Source: Singulisphaera acidiphila DSM 18658 | GTDB taxonomy: Bacteria; Planctomycetota; Planctomycetia; Isosphaerales; Isosphaeraceae | Assembly (NCBI RefSeq): GCF_000242455.2 | Contig: NC_019892.1 | Span: 5,714,744-5,778,743 of the forward strand | DNA length: 64,000 nt | Direction of reading: 5' to 3' | Shown: positions 52,839 through 61,561 of the stretch, one piece after another | How positions within the stretch are numbered: position 1 is the stretch's first letter | How the letters are laid out: the number at the start of each line of letters is the position of its first letter | Translations under genes and position numbers: made by a program | Notes under the pieces: model-generated | Databases searched by the model: none | What the model saw: only the letters and a program-made list of their open reading frames with translations | Told to the model about the DNA's origin: nothing

Positions 52839-53948
52839 TCACTCCAACTCTTCGAGCCAGACCCGGATCTCGTTGTTGTACTCGCTGGCGAGGTTGCCTC
52901 GGACGAGTTGCCGATGGAAGTTGGCGGCTCCTTGCTCGACCAGGTCGGCAGCCTCGGCGCTGGGGAATCGGTCGGCCGGGTCGGGGGCGATCAGGCCGCG
53001 AATCAGGCTCATCAGCAGCTCATTGCGCACGACGTCTTCGGGAAGCAACTGGGGCAGGCGCTCCGGGAGCGTCCGTTTGAGCGCGAGCAATTCGGCTCGG
53101 TCTTGGAGATTGCCGAACGGGCGAACCCCGGCCAGCATTTCCACGAGCAAGTAGCCGAGGCTGGCGAGGTCGGATTGCGGGGATTCGCCGGCGCCTTCCA
53201 TTGCCTCGGGGGCCGCGTAGGACGGCGTGCAGGTCAGTGACACCGCGCCGGGCGACCACGCGAAGGCCGAGCCGATGTCCACGAGCTTGGCGTCGCCGGT
53301 CCGCTTGAGCATGAGATTCGACGGCTTGACGTCGCCGTGGACGATCCCCTCGCGATGGAGCGCGGAGAGGGCGGCCAGGGCGTCGCGGAGAACGGCGATG
53401 GCCACACCCGGCTTGAGGCGGGGCTGGGTCGGTCCGCTGGTGACGATGACGTCGTTGATATAGTTCCAGCGCTCGTCGCTCACCCGGTCGCGGGCGCGCT
53501 GGAGCATCTTCGGGGTGAGCAGTTGCAGCAGGTCGTAGCCGTCGACCCACTCCATCTCCATCACGCGGATCCGGTCGAGCTCGACCAGGTTGTGGACGTC
53601 GATCAGGTTGTCCTGCTGGATCATGGCAATCCGGCAGGCCACCCGCGCCAGCAGGGCCATCGCGTTGTCGTAGGCGGAGATACTGTCGTAGCGCTCGGGC
53701 GAGAAGACCTTGATCGCGACCGGAATCGTGAAGTGGTCGGCTCCGAGGCGTTCGCAGAGATAGACGACGCCCTGTCCCCCTTCACCCAGTCTCCGAAGCC
53801 GCCGATGACTTTCGATCCAGGAGAGCCGCGGTTCTTGCAGCAGTCCGGAGTACCGGGTCATCAAGTCATGGGGCGGGGGGGGAGAAGTGGTATCAGAGAG
53901 GATCATCGACTCCTTTCCGTCATAGGAGCTGATGGTCGTCTGCTGCAT
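52839..53948 (-). CDS. Soluble Ser/Thr protein kinase with variant catalytic motifs
   Basis: Protein of 369 residues from the ATG at 53948, with GAGGTC upstream. The kinase domain spans about 45-330: Gly loop LGEGGQGVVYL, VAIK with Lys80, catalytic loop HGDVKPSN (204-211; HRD replaced by HGD), metal motif DIGSA (224-228; DFG replaced by DIG), APE as YAAPEAM, and DPADRFPSAEA near the end. Key Lys/Asp/Asn/Asp residues are kept, so activity is likely. There is no membrane segment and no sensor domain, unlike most bacterial Hanks kinases. It stands just upstream of the symporter pair on the same strand, but about 50 bp separate it from the DUF485 start region, in reverse order of transcription. 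Confidence 0.92.
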   Translation of the reverse strand: MQQTTISSYDGKESMILSDTTSPPPPHDLMTRYSGLLQEPRLSWIESHRRLRRLGEGGQGVVYLCERLGADHFTIPVAIKVFSPERYDSISAYDNAMALLARVACRIAMIQQDNLIDVHNLVELDRIRVMEMEWVDGYDLLQLLTPKMLQRARDRVSDERWNYINDVIVTSGPTQPRLKPGVAIAVLRDALAALSALHREGIVHGDVKPSNLMLKRTGDAKLVDIGSAFAWSPGAVSLTCTPSYAAPEAMEGAGESPQSDLASLGYLLVEMLAGVRPFGNLQDRAELLALKRTLPERLPQLLPEDVVRNELLMSLIRGLIAPDPADRFPSAEAADLVEQGAANFHRQLVRGNLASEYNNEIRVWLEELE

Positions 53949-54159
53949 TATTGACCTCGGTGTCCGGCGTGGCAAGCGCCTCACCCGCTCGATAATCGAG
54001 GAGTGAGTCGATCCCAAAAAGGGGGGAAGAATTGGTCTTGGGTCGGAGCGCACGAGAAGAAGAGCGGCAAGTAAGCCGTGCCCGGAACGGACTTTCACCG
54101 ATCCCACGTCGACAGGTTACATGGCCCACAGGCTTGGATTGTACCATGAAGGCGCGTTC

Positions 54160-54194
54160 GAGGGCCACGTCGAACTTGGATCGACGTGGCCCTC
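54160..54194. repeat. Perfect 14-bp hairpin
   Basis: GAGGGCCACGTCGA and TCGACGTGGCCCTC are exact reverse complements separated by ACTTGGA. No T run follows on either strand. It lies between the kinase start and the stop of the next minus-strand gene and could act as a terminator or an operator. Confidence 0.6.
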
Positions 54195-54226
54195 GTGGGA
54201 CGTTCCAGGCCGGAGTGGCAACTGGT

Positions 54227-55012
54227 TTATAGTTTGCGGTTCGGCAGGCCCGTGGGCGGAGTCCCCGCCGGTTGGGGCAAATTGGAGTCGGGCGCACGAA
54301 CTCCCAAGGGGCGAGCCGAAGGGGTCGAAGGGCCGTTCGGAGACTTGGCCATCACCTTTTGAAGCAGCTTCGCGGCCTTGTCGGGTGACTCTTCGAGGAA
54401 GCCCCACTTCACGTTCATCGCCTTGGCCTCGGCGATCTTCCGCGCGGCTTCCGTGTAGTGTCCCTTGGCCATTTGCTCGCGAGACTCCTGGAGGAGCCAG
54501 CGTGCTTTCTGTTTGGGCTCGGTCGTGTCAAAGCGAGACGGCTGCCGAAGTTCCTGGAGGCTGGGCATCGCAGCCTCGTTGCTGAGGGGGGCAATCGTCA
54601 GCGGTTCCGCGGTCCTGGCTGCCTCGAGCCGGGACGGTGCGGCGGCCGTGGTGCTGGCGGGTGCAACAGCCGCGTCGACGCGAGGCGTGACCGCGGCGGC
54701 GGTGGCGGTGCGTTTCTTGTAGTAGCTCTCGACCTCTTCGAGATAGACCTCGAGGACGATCTCCTCGCTTTCGCTGAGCTGGTCTCGGTAGCGGTCGGCT
54801 GCCTTGAAATAACTCGAAGCCTTGTCGACCTGCCCCTTGTTATAGAGGTGTGCGCCCGCCTTGACGAACTCCAAGGCCGAGGGCTTCTCTTGCGGCTTTT
54901 CCTGGGTCTTCTGAGGCACAGGAGAAGCCGCGGGCTCGGGAGGGGCGCCCAGCGCCAGGGCCTGCCCCAAACTGATGGTTAGCAGGATCGTGCTCCCTCT
55001 CAATCCGCCCAT
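54227..55012 (-). CDS. Secreted helical-repeat (TPR-like) protein, unknown function
   Basis: Protein of 261 residues from the ATG at 55012, with GGGAGAG upstream and a signal peptide (RGSTILLTISLGQALALGAP). Two helical stretches resemble TPR units: FVKAGAHLYNKGQVDKASSY then FKAADRYRDQL, and ARWLLQESREQMAKGHYTEA then ARKIAEAKAMNVKW. Ala/Thr/Pro-rich linkers separate them. The pattern 'xGxxxxAxxxxxxA' is common in planctomycete envelope proteins. No partner is evident. Confidence 0.82.
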   Translation of the reverse strand: MGGLRGSTILLTISLGQALALGAPPEPAASPVPQKTQEKPQEKPSALEFVKAGAHLYNKGQVDKASSYFKAADRYRDQLSESEEIVLEVYLEEVESYYKKRTATAAAVTPRVDAAVAPASTTAAAPSRLEAARTAEPLTIAPLSNEAAMPSLQELRQPSRFDTTEPKQKARWLLQESREQMAKGHYTEAARKIAEAKAMNVKWGFLEESPDKAAKLLQKVMAKSPNGPSTPSARPLGVRAPDSNLPQPAGTPPTGLPNRKL

Positions 55013-55363
55013 CGCGCTCTCCCTTCGACGTGATGATGCACTCAAGAAGAGGCCACCCGCGGTGGGCCACTCTCCTTCGACGGGAATCCGCCGGCGCAAT
55101 CGCGCCGCGCACCCGCACGATTTCCTCCCTTTTGAAAAGGAGGTCCGTCCACTTTGTGTTCGTCTAGGATGTTGGAACGTCTGAGATGTTCTGGTCGACC
55201 CAGCTTTTTTGAATGAAAATCATAGGACTGCGAACGAGGTTCCTACCCGATGCCGAAGGATCGGTCAAGGCGAATCTCTGTCAATGTGCATGCGAGCATG
55301 ACGCTTTGGACAGGCCCCAGCCTTGTCCTTTTCGACCGCTCGCAGGCAAGAGTGAAGCCGTTG
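55013..55363. other. Intergenic region
   Basis: 351 bases without a supported gene. A comparatively AT-rich piece at 55140-55230 probably contains the promoter of the leftward secreted protein gene. Confidence 0.45.
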
Positions 55364-55819
55364 TCAGGGGGTGATCGTCGTCGTCGTTGTCGTGGGGGTG
55401 ACCGTGGTGGAGCTGTTGAGGACGGTCAATTCGTCGACCACCGAGGTAACGTCAACCGTTTCGCTGGCCAGGGCCAATGCGCGGTTTTTCGTCTCGGTGT
55501 CGGGGACGGTTCCTCTCAACAAGATCGAGCCCCCTCGCACGGGATGGACCTCGATTCTTGAGCTGACCAGAGCCTTGTCCCAATGCAGCCGGGAGTAGAC
55601 GCGGGACGGGACTCCCATGCGATTGACTTCGCTCCGCACGGCGTCGAACCGCCTGCGCAAAGCGCTACCGAGGTTCTGAGTCTCTTGCCTGATGCCCCGG
55701 CCGACACCGTCGAGGGCCTGGCCGGCCCGGGTCGCCACTCCTTGGGCGAGACCGACGCTGGTCGCCAGGCCAATGACGGACAGACTCAGAATTCCGAGTA
55801 AGGCCAATCTCGTGCGCAT
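55364..55819 (-). CDS. Secreted BON-domain protein
   Basis: Protein of 151 residues from the ATG at 55819, giving a signal peptide (LALLGILSLSVIGLATSVGLAQ). A single BON domain covers about 65-135: RLHWDKALVSSRIEVHPVRG then GSILLRGTVPDTETKNRALA and VTSVVDELTVL. It ends in a Thr-rich tail (TTVTPTTTTTTITP). BON domains bind phospholipid or outer-membrane surfaces and occur in osmotic-stress proteins such as OsmY. Open frame exists upstream but lacks a leader. Confidence 0.9.
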   Translation of the reverse strand: MRTRLALLGILSLSVIGLATSVGLAQGVATRAGQALDGVGRGIRQETQNLGSALRRRFDAVRSEVNRMGVPSRVYSRLHWDKALVSSRIEVHPVRGGSILLRGTVPDTETKNRALALASETVDVTSVVDELTVLNSSTTVTPTTTTTTITP

Positions 55820-56226
55820 CCTTGTCCGGCTCCTGGTCAAAGAACGATGGCGGAGGTGGTCTCGCCGGAACCAGCGAGGCCGTTCCCGGTCGGAAAGTCG
55901 CATCCCCCGCGCAACGGAAAACCCCATCGGATGCGGTCGTCACGCGCGATGGGGCCGTCGCAGCCGCTGCCGATTTGGCCCCTCCTGAGCCGCTCGACGC
56001 ATGCGGGCGTCACCCTATTGGGAATCGGAATTGCTGTCAAGCCGGCCTGCGCTGGCTGGCCTCGCATTCGGCGCGATCACTCGTCCGGCGGCGAACTCAA
56101 ACTGTTTGCGAACTCTTCGGGCCGGTAGACTATCGAGGATCAGCAACAGAATCTCCGCGTTTGGCCATCCCACTCAACCGGGCCGGCAACTCAGGCGGGT
56201 TCGAAGCCTCGAGATACGAATCAAAT
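55820..56226. other. Divergent intergenic region
   Basis: 407 bases between the leftward BON gene and nadE. Open frames pass through, but codon content and lack of homology argue against coding; promoters for both genes are expected here. Confidence 0.5.
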
Positions 56227-58227
56227 ATGAATCGATATGGGTTCGTCCGCATCACGACCGCCTCGACCAAGACGGCGGTGGCCAATCCGATGGCCAACGC
56301 CGACGAGATGGTCCGAATTCTGGACCAGGTCCGCGACAGCGACGTCATCCTCTTCCCCGAACTCGGGGTCACGGGCTATACGTGCGCGGACCTGTTCGGC
56401 CAGACGACTCTGCTCGAGGCCGGCCTTGCCGCCGTCGCGCGCATCGCCGAGGCGACTCGGGGACGCGAGCAGCTCGTGGTCGTGGGCCTGCCCGTCGCGG
56501 TTGGCAACAGTCTCTATAACTGCGGGGTGGCGATCGCCGACGGAGCGGTCATTGGAATTGTGCCCAAACAGTTCATTCCGAACTACAAGGAGTTTTACGA
56601 GAGCCGTTGGTTCAGCTCGGCCACCGGGGCCGAGCCGCGCTCGATCGACTTCGGCGGTCGCGAGGTGCCGTTCGGGATCGACCTCCTGTTCGCGGCCGAG
56701 GGGGGAGCCCTGGTCGGGATCGAGGTTTGCGAAGACCTTTGGATGCCGATTCCACCGAGCTCGGTCCAGGCGGTTGCCGGAGCCAACCTCTTGCTCAACC
56801 TCTCGGCCAGCAACGAGACCATCGGCAAGAGTCGATACCGCACCGAGTTGGTGGTGGGTCAGTCGGGGCGCTGTATCGCCGCGTACGCCTATTCCAGCGC
56901 GGGGCCGTCCGAATCGACGACCGACCTTGTCTTCGGCGGCCACTGCCTGATCGCCGAGAACGGCGCACTCCTGGGGGAGTCGCCTCGGGTTGGTGATGGC
57001 GGCACGATCGAGCGGGGGAGCTATTTCCTGAGCCGGGATGTCGATATCGAGAAGCTTCAAACCGACCGGCGCTCGACGACGAGCTTTGACGACTGCCGCA
57101 AGTATCTCTCCCCCTTCCGCAAGATCCCCTTCCGGATCGCGCGGGGGATGAGCGGGCTGGCGCGGGCGGTGGCGGGCACCCCGTTCGTTCCCAGCGAGGG
57201 GAGCGAGCTGCACGGCCGTTGCGCTGAGATTTTCGGGATCCAGTGCGCGGGCCTGGCCAAGCGGTTGGAGCAGCTTCCCGCCGGCACGCCGTTGAATATC
57301 GGCATCTCGGGAGGACTCGACTCCACGCTGGCGCTTCTGGTAGCTGTCAAGACCTGCGATATGCTCGGCGTTTCGCGCTGCACGATCCACGGCATCACCA
57401 TGCCCGGCTTCGGCACCACCCAGCGCACCAAGACGAACGCCCTGGACTTGATGGAGCAGCTCGGGATCACAGGTGAGACGATCGACATCACCGAGCTGAG
57501 CCTGCAATCGTTCCATGCCCTGGGCCACGCGCCCTTTGGTATCGACACCCGAACCAAGGACGTCGAGTCGTTCATGGCGGAGCTGGTCACCCTCCCGCCT
57601 GAGCGGCGGCACGATCTTACGTTTGAGAATGTGCAGGCGCGTTTGCGTACATTCTTGCTCATGTCGCGTGGATTCGTCATTGGTACGGGGGATCTCTCCG
57701 AGCAGGCGCTCGGGTGGAGCACGTACAACGGCGACCACATGAGTATGTATAATCCTAACTGTTCGATTCCCAAAACGCTGGTGACTTTCCTGGTTCGGTA
57801 CGCGGCGCTGAACGAGTTCGAGGAAGGCCCGGTGCGCGAGACCTTGCTTTCGATCGTGGGCACGACAATTTCGCCCGAGCTCCTCCCCCTGGGTGCGGAG
57901 GGGCAGGTTGTTCAGTCGACCGAAGACATTCTCGGCCCGTACGAGCTCATCGATTTCATCCTCTACAACGCGATCCGATGTGGCTACACGCCCGAGAAAA
58001 TCCTCTTCCTGGCCGAGCATGCCACGTTCACCAAGGCGTACACGAGCGAGCAGATCGAACGGGCGCTGAGAACCTTTTATACTCGGTTCTTCAGCCAACA
58101 GTTCAAGCGGTCCTGCGTCCCCGATGGCCCCAAGGTTGGCTCGGTCAGCCTTTCGCCCCGGGGCGACTGGAGGATGCCGAGCGACGCGGACCCGTCGGCC
58201 TGGCTCCAGTGGGCGCGAACACGTTAG
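56227..58227 (+). CDS. nadE: Glutamine-dependent NAD(+) synthetase
   Basis: Enzyme of 666 residues that amidates nicotinate adenine dinucleotide to NAD+, using glutamine. The start at 56227 matches the family N-terminus (YGFVRITTASTKTAVANP). The amidase domain has the Glu45-Lys114-Cys168 triad in LFPELGVTG, PKQFIPNYKEFYE and GIEVCEDLW. The synthetase domain has the PP-loop SGGLDS at 361-366, followed by GTGDLSEQALGWSTYNGDH and the C-terminal FKRSCVPDGPKVGSVSLSPR. Two-domain length is typical of the M. tuberculosis-type enzyme. It is single and essential-looking, with no operon partner. Confidence 0.97.
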   Translation: MNRYGFVRITTASTKTAVANPMANADEMVRILDQVRDSDVILFPELGVTGYTCADLFGQTTLLEAGLAAVARIAEATRGREQLVVVGLPVAVGNSLYNCGVAIADGAVIGIVPKQFIPNYKEFYESRWFSSATGAEPRSIDFGGREVPFGIDLLFAAEGGALVGIEVCEDLWMPIPPSSVQAVAGANLLLNLSASNETIGKSRYRTELVVGQSGRCIAAYAYSSAGPSESTTDLVFGGHCLIAENGALLGESPRVGDGGTIERGSYFLSRDVDIEKLQTDRRSTTSFDDCRKYLSPFRKIPFRIARGMSGLARAVAGTPFVPSEGSELHGRCAEIFGIQCAGLAKRLEQLPAGTPLNIGISGGLDSTLALLVAVKTCDMLGVSRCTIHGITMPGFGTTQRTKTNALDLMEQLGITGETIDITELSLQSFHALGHAPFGIDTRTKDVESFMAELVTLPPERRHDLTFENVQARLRTFLLMSRGFVIGTGDLSEQALGWSTYNGDHMSMYNPNCSIPKTLVTFLVRYAALNEFEEGPVRETLLSIVGTTISPELLPLGAEGQVVQSTEDILGPYELIDFILYNAIRCGYTPEKILFLAEHATFTKAYTSEQIERALRTFYTRFFSQQFKRSCVPDGPKVGSVSLSPRGDWRMPSDADPSAWLQWARTR

Positions 58228-58414
58228 TTAGAGGATGCGGCCGAGCTGTGGGATGAAGGCAGGGTGGAAGGGCGTGCACTTGCCCCTGATAGCCTGTGGC
58301 ATTCGCGGGGCGGCTCGGTTATGACATCGGAGAAGCGGGTGTGACCAAGGGTCGGTCAATTCTCCCTTTGACGACCCACGCCCGATTACCTTGGCTCTGA
58401 AGGGACTGTGATTG

Positions 58415-59275
58415 ATGCGAACCAGAGGTCTGGCGGCGTTTGCGGCGGGTTGGCTGGCACTGGGGGCGGGGGCGGCAGCCATTGCCGAGACCCACATCTA
58501 CGTTGCCGATCATGAGACCCGTAAGGTCATCAAGATCAAGGAGGACGGCACCCTTCTCTGGGACGCGACGAACAATAACGGTCACGACGTCCAGTTGCTG
58601 CCTGACGGCCACCTGTTGATCATCAACGGCCAGACCGTTCAGGAACTCGCCCCGGACAAGTCGGTGGTCTGGGAGGTTGGCAAGCCGGTTGTCGACGTCG
58701 CGGAGTCGGCCCAGCGGTTGCCGAACGGCAACACGGTCATCGCCGACAACGGGCGGCACCGCGTGATCGAGATCAACCCCAAGAAGGAGATCGTCTGGGA
58801 GTTCGACGTCGCGAATACGAATAAACGCCCCACGCCAACGATGCGGCAAGTTCGTCGTCTGCCTAACGGGAATACCTTGATCTGCGCGAGCACCGAGGAC
58901 AAGGTTCTCGAAGTCTCGCCCGATAAGAAGGTGGTCTGGAGCTACGCGCTTCCGTTCCCCTACCTGGCGACGCGACTCGAGAACGGCCACACCCTGATCA
59001 GCAGTGGCGCGGGCTACGGTAGCGAGGCGGGCTACTTCCTGGTCGAGGTTGACGACAAGGGAGAGGTTGTCTGGAAATACGGCGGCAAGGACAGCCCCGC
59101 CGATCAACACCTCAACTGGCCCTCGGGCTTCGTCCGAAAAGCCAACGGCAACACGATCATCTCGATCGCCCAGGATGGCGTCCTTCGCGAGGTTTCCCCT
59201 GACAAGAAAACGGTTCGCACCGTTCGGAGTCCGGCGATGAAGCATCCCTGCACGCTGGTCGTGGTCGACGAATAA
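58415..59275 (+). CDS. Secreted PQQ/ASST-like beta-propeller protein
   Basis: Protein of 286 residues from the ATG at 58415, with AAGGGA upstream. A signal peptide ends around GAAAIAETHIYV. At least six blades repeat the pattern RLPNGNTVIADNG.. then VIEINPKKEIVWEFD, and LPNGNTLICASTEDKVLEVS with PDKKVVWSY. This W-x-Y/F closing of each blade is typical of PQQ-like or arylsulfotransferase-like propellers. No catalytic residues are recognised; these are numerous in planctomycetes and likely bind a ligand in the periplasm. Confidence 0.88.
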   Translation: MRTRGLAAFAAGWLALGAGAAAIAETHIYVADHETRKVIKIKEDGTLLWDATNNNGHDVQLLPDGHLLIINGQTVQELAPDKSVVWEVGKPVVDVAESAQRLPNGNTVIADNGRHRVIEINPKKEIVWEFDVANTNKRPTPTMRQVRRLPNGNTLICASTEDKVLEVSPDKKVVWSYALPFPYLATRLENGHTLISSGAGYGSEAGYFLVEVDDKGEVVWKYGGKDSPADQHLNWPSGFVRKANGNTIISIAQDGVLREVSPDKKTVRTVRSPAMKHPCTLVVVDE

Positions 59276-59342
59276 TTGGGAACCGGCCGGGAAGCCTATA
59301 AGGAAGCGCGTCTGCTCTCTCCGGATAGACCGAAGGAAGGGA

Positions 59343-59454
59343 GACAGGCGGCCGTCCGGCCGAATTCCACCGGAACCGGCTAGGATGGCCGGCCCGGTCG
59401 TTGAGAAAGGTCGGCCGGCTCGGCCGTTGGGAATCAGCCCGGCGGCCGCCTGTC
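59343..59454. repeat. Imperfect palindrome with GACAGGCGGCCG arms
   Basis: GACAGGCGGCCG at 59343-59354 is the exact reverse complement of 59443-59454, and pairing continues loosely inward (CCGG / GAATTCC against GGAATC / GCCCGG). Shorter GGCCGGC words occur in the loop. It lies 19 bases before the metallophosphoesterase start, so it would be in that gene's leader RNA. Confidence 0.6.
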
Positions 59455-59472
59455 GGTGGAGAATAGGCCGAG

Positions 59473-60183
59473 ATGTCCACGTATTTTTGCAGCGATCCCC
59501 ACGCCTTCCACGGCAATATCATGAAGTATTGCCGTCGAACCACCTTCATGACCCCTGTGGACCTGGCGGCATTTCTCGAAATCGAGTCCTCCGGTGGAGA
59601 CCTTCGGTCACTCCGCATCAGCGAAGAGTCGATCGACAGGATGAATCGGGGCTTGGTTGCCAATATCAATGCGCGGGTGGGATCCGATGATGTGCTCTGG
59701 TGCCTGGGAGACTGGGTGTTCGGCTACGGCGGCGACTACTTCCGCAACGCGCGTTGGTTTCGCGACCAGCTTCACTGCCGCACGATCAACTTCATCTGGG
59801 GCAACCACGACGATCGGCGGATCGGCGACCTCTTCGCGGCCACCTTCGATCAGGTGGAGATCAACTTAAGGAACGTCCGGCTGACCCTCAACCACTACCC
59901 GATGCTCACCTGGAGCGGACAGCACCACGGCTCGGTGGAACGCCCGAATATTCACCTCTATGGGCATGTTCACGCAGGCTATCAGCGCGATCAGGAGTCG
60001 TGTCCGATCAAGTTCTCCCAGGCCTGGGCTGCACTCGACGTCGGCTTCGATGGCCACGATTTTCAGGTCTGGTCGCTGGACGAGATTCTCGATTGTCTTC
60101 GTCCCAAGCTCCAAGCGCTTGAAGCCTTGAAACGCGAGAGCGGGCAATTCGATCCCTTTCGCGGTCGGTCCTCCCGGGGCTGA
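59473..60183 (+). CDS. Calcineurin-like metallophosphoesterase
   Basis: Phosphoesterase of 236 residues, cytoplasmic. The five metal-binding motifs are in order: SDPHAFH at the N-terminus, CLGDWVF, IWGNHDDRR, LNHYPM and YGHVHAG. The compact form and these motifs match the small phage-type and YfcE-like enzymes. Substrate unknown, perhaps a cyclic nucleotide or phosphodiester. The ATG at 59473 follows a palindromic leader; codons match the surrounding genes. Confidence 0.94.
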   Translation: MSTYFCSDPHAFHGNIMKYCRRTTFMTPVDLAAFLEIESSGGDLRSLRISEESIDRMNRGLVANINARVGSDDVLWCLGDWVFGYGGDYFRNARWFRDQLHCRTINFIWGNHDDRRIGDLFAATFDQVEINLRNVRLTLNHYPMLTWSGQHHGSVERPNIHLYGHVHAGYQRDQESCPIKFSQAWAALDVGFDGHDFQVWSLDEILDCLRPKLQALEALKRESGQFDPFRGRSSRG

Positions 60184-60361
60184 CCTGGCCGGTAGAGCGC
60201 TTCGAGCAATCGAGGGGCGGAATTACATCGTTCCAAGCAAGAACTCGTTCAAGGTTGATTGAATAAATCGCTCAGCGATTCTGGGATTTGGCACGCCACC
60301 TGCTTGATGGTCAATCAGTTTCCCACTTCTCCGCTCCAGTTCAGCGAAGCGAGGTGTTGCC

Positions 60362-60556
60362 ATGTCCGACTTCAAAGACAAAGTCAAAAGCGGGATCGAT
60401 CAGGCCGCTGAGAAAGCCAAGGAAGTGACGGAGAAAACGACGGACACCGCGAAGAATGTCGCGGAAAAGACCAAGGACAAAGCCAAGGACGTCGCTCATA
60501 AGGTGGGTGAGCACATCGAAAACGCTGGCGAGAAGGTCAAGGATCTCGGGAAGTAA
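60362..60556 (+). CDS. Small LEA/CsbD-like amphipathic stress protein
   Basis: Protein of 64 residues, highly charged and without Cys, Trp or Tyr: SDFKDKVKSGIDQAAEKAKE, then VTEKTTDTAKNVAEKTKDKA and KDVAHKVGEHIENAGEKVKD. The 11-residue repeating pattern (TxxxAKNVAEK) is that of group 3 LEA-type proteins, which protect membranes and proteins during drying or osmotic stress. GCGAGG lies upstream. It is followed 100 bp later by a DUF1328 membrane protein on the same strand, a pairing consistent with a stress operon. Confidence 0.88.
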   Translation: MSDFKDKVKSGIDQAAEKAKEVTEKTTDTAKNVAEKTKDKAKDVAHKVGEHIENAGEKVKDLGK

Positions 60557-60656
60557 GTCGTCTTCCTTCGGTCTTTTGAACTGGAAATCAGACGCCGTGG
60601 AGCGTCGCGTTATTCACTCGCCGACACATTCTTGTTCGAGAAAGGTCTTTGCCACC

Positions 60657-60830
60657 ATGTTGCGCTGGTCACTTGCCTTTTTGATTCTCGCCTTGATTGC
60701 TGGCGTTCTCGGCTTTGCCGGTCTCGAAGGAACGCTGATGCAGTTCGCCAAGATCCTCTTCTTCGTTTTCTTGATCTTGTTCGTGATCTCGCTCATCTTC
60801 GGCCGGAGAGCCGGCGGCCCTGTGGTCTAG
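60657..60830 (+). CDS. DUF1328 small membrane protein
   Basis: Protein of 57 residues: MLRWSLAFLILALIAGVLGF, then AGLEGTLMQFAKILFFVFLI and LFVISLIFGRRAG. The two-helix pattern and wording fit DUF1328 (YtjA-like) closely. Start at the ATG at 60657 with AAAGG upstream; longer open frame to the left is spurious. Homologues are commonly stress-induced, and function is unknown. The strong terminator at 60902-60955 ends this transcript. Confidence 0.93.
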   Translation: MLRWSLAFLILALIAGVLGFAGLEGTLMQFAKILFFVFLILFVISLIFGRRAGGPVV

Positions 60831-60901
60831 CGGGTTTTCGTTGGGTGGGCTTCGTCCATCCGCCTGCGAGGTCGTGGGATCAGATCGAGCCCGCATACCA
60901 A

Positions 60902-60955
60902 AGAAGGATCGCGGCCCTTGGCAGATGCCAAGGGCCGCGATCCTTCTGCTTTTTT
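60902..60955 (+). terminator. Strong intrinsic terminator
   Basis: A 22-bp perfect stem (AGAAGGATCGCGGCCCTTGG and onward, loop around GCAGATGC) is followed by GCTTTTTT on the plus strand. It ends the LEA-like/DUF1328 unit and may also stop the convergent zinc-ribbon gene, whose stop is at 60992. Confidence 0.9.
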
Positions 60956-60991
60956 ACCGATCTCAACGTTGTGTCGGGTGGGATTCTTGGT

Positions 60992-61324
60992 TCATGAGCG
61001 GGGTGGGGGATCGGAGAACCCCGTTCGCTTTGCGTATTCCACCAGGGCGCGGCGGATGAGTTCGCTTTCACTGAGCCCGCGCGATTTCGCCAGCCGATCC
61101 ACCCAACCCCGCCAACTTGGCTCGAGCAACAGGTCATGACGTTCGACCGTGGCCTCTGGCAAGAATGGCGGCGAGTCGTCCGCAAGGATGTTGTACTCCT
61201 GAGTTGCGTTCGCCTCACCGGCCACGAAGCGGTGCCCGCACTGAGCGCACCGGAAACGCCCCTGAGGGTCGTTACCGAGCACTTCACCTTTGCTGTTGCA
61301 TGAGGGACATCTCAACAAGGCCAT
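60992..61324 (-). CDS. Zinc-ribbon plus ribbon-helix-helix-like small protein
   Basis: Protein of 110 residues from the ATG at 61324. Residues 1-35 form a zinc ribbon with CPSCNSKGEV and FRCAQCGHRF (two CxxC knuckles). Residues about 75-105 (WVDRLAKSRGLSESELIRRA then LVEYAKRTGF) look like a ribbon-helix-helix or CopG-type DNA-binding segment, with an acidic linker between. It may be a small transcription regulator or the antitoxin half of a pair, but no toxin gene lies beside it. The frame is open upstream, but those codons read as noise. Confidence 0.78.
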   Translation of the reverse strand: MALLRCPSCNSKGEVLGNDPQGRFRCAQCGHRFVAGEANATQEYNILADDSPPFLPEATVERHDLLLEPSWRGWVDRLAKSRGLSESELIRRALVEYAKRTGFSDPPPRS

Positions 61325-61561
61325 ACCCACAGCGCTCCTTAACCCCGCACGAGGGATCGCGGCCGAGCCCGACGCTCCCTGATCCCCTTTGCTTCTCTCG
61401 ATCTTATCCGTTGCCCGGCAAGACACGAACCCGAGACGGAGATCGCGACCATTTCCCATTCGGAAGTGGGTCGTCCGGCGGCAAGTGCCAGGAAATGAGA
61501 TTCGATGTCCCCCTGGAATCGAGCATTTGACTTCCCGCTTGCGCATTGTGCCTGTCGATGC

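Noticed and set aside
56221..58098. 625-codon minus-strand frame opposite nadE
   Set aside because: Antisense of a gene whose amidase and synthetase motifs are beyond doubt.
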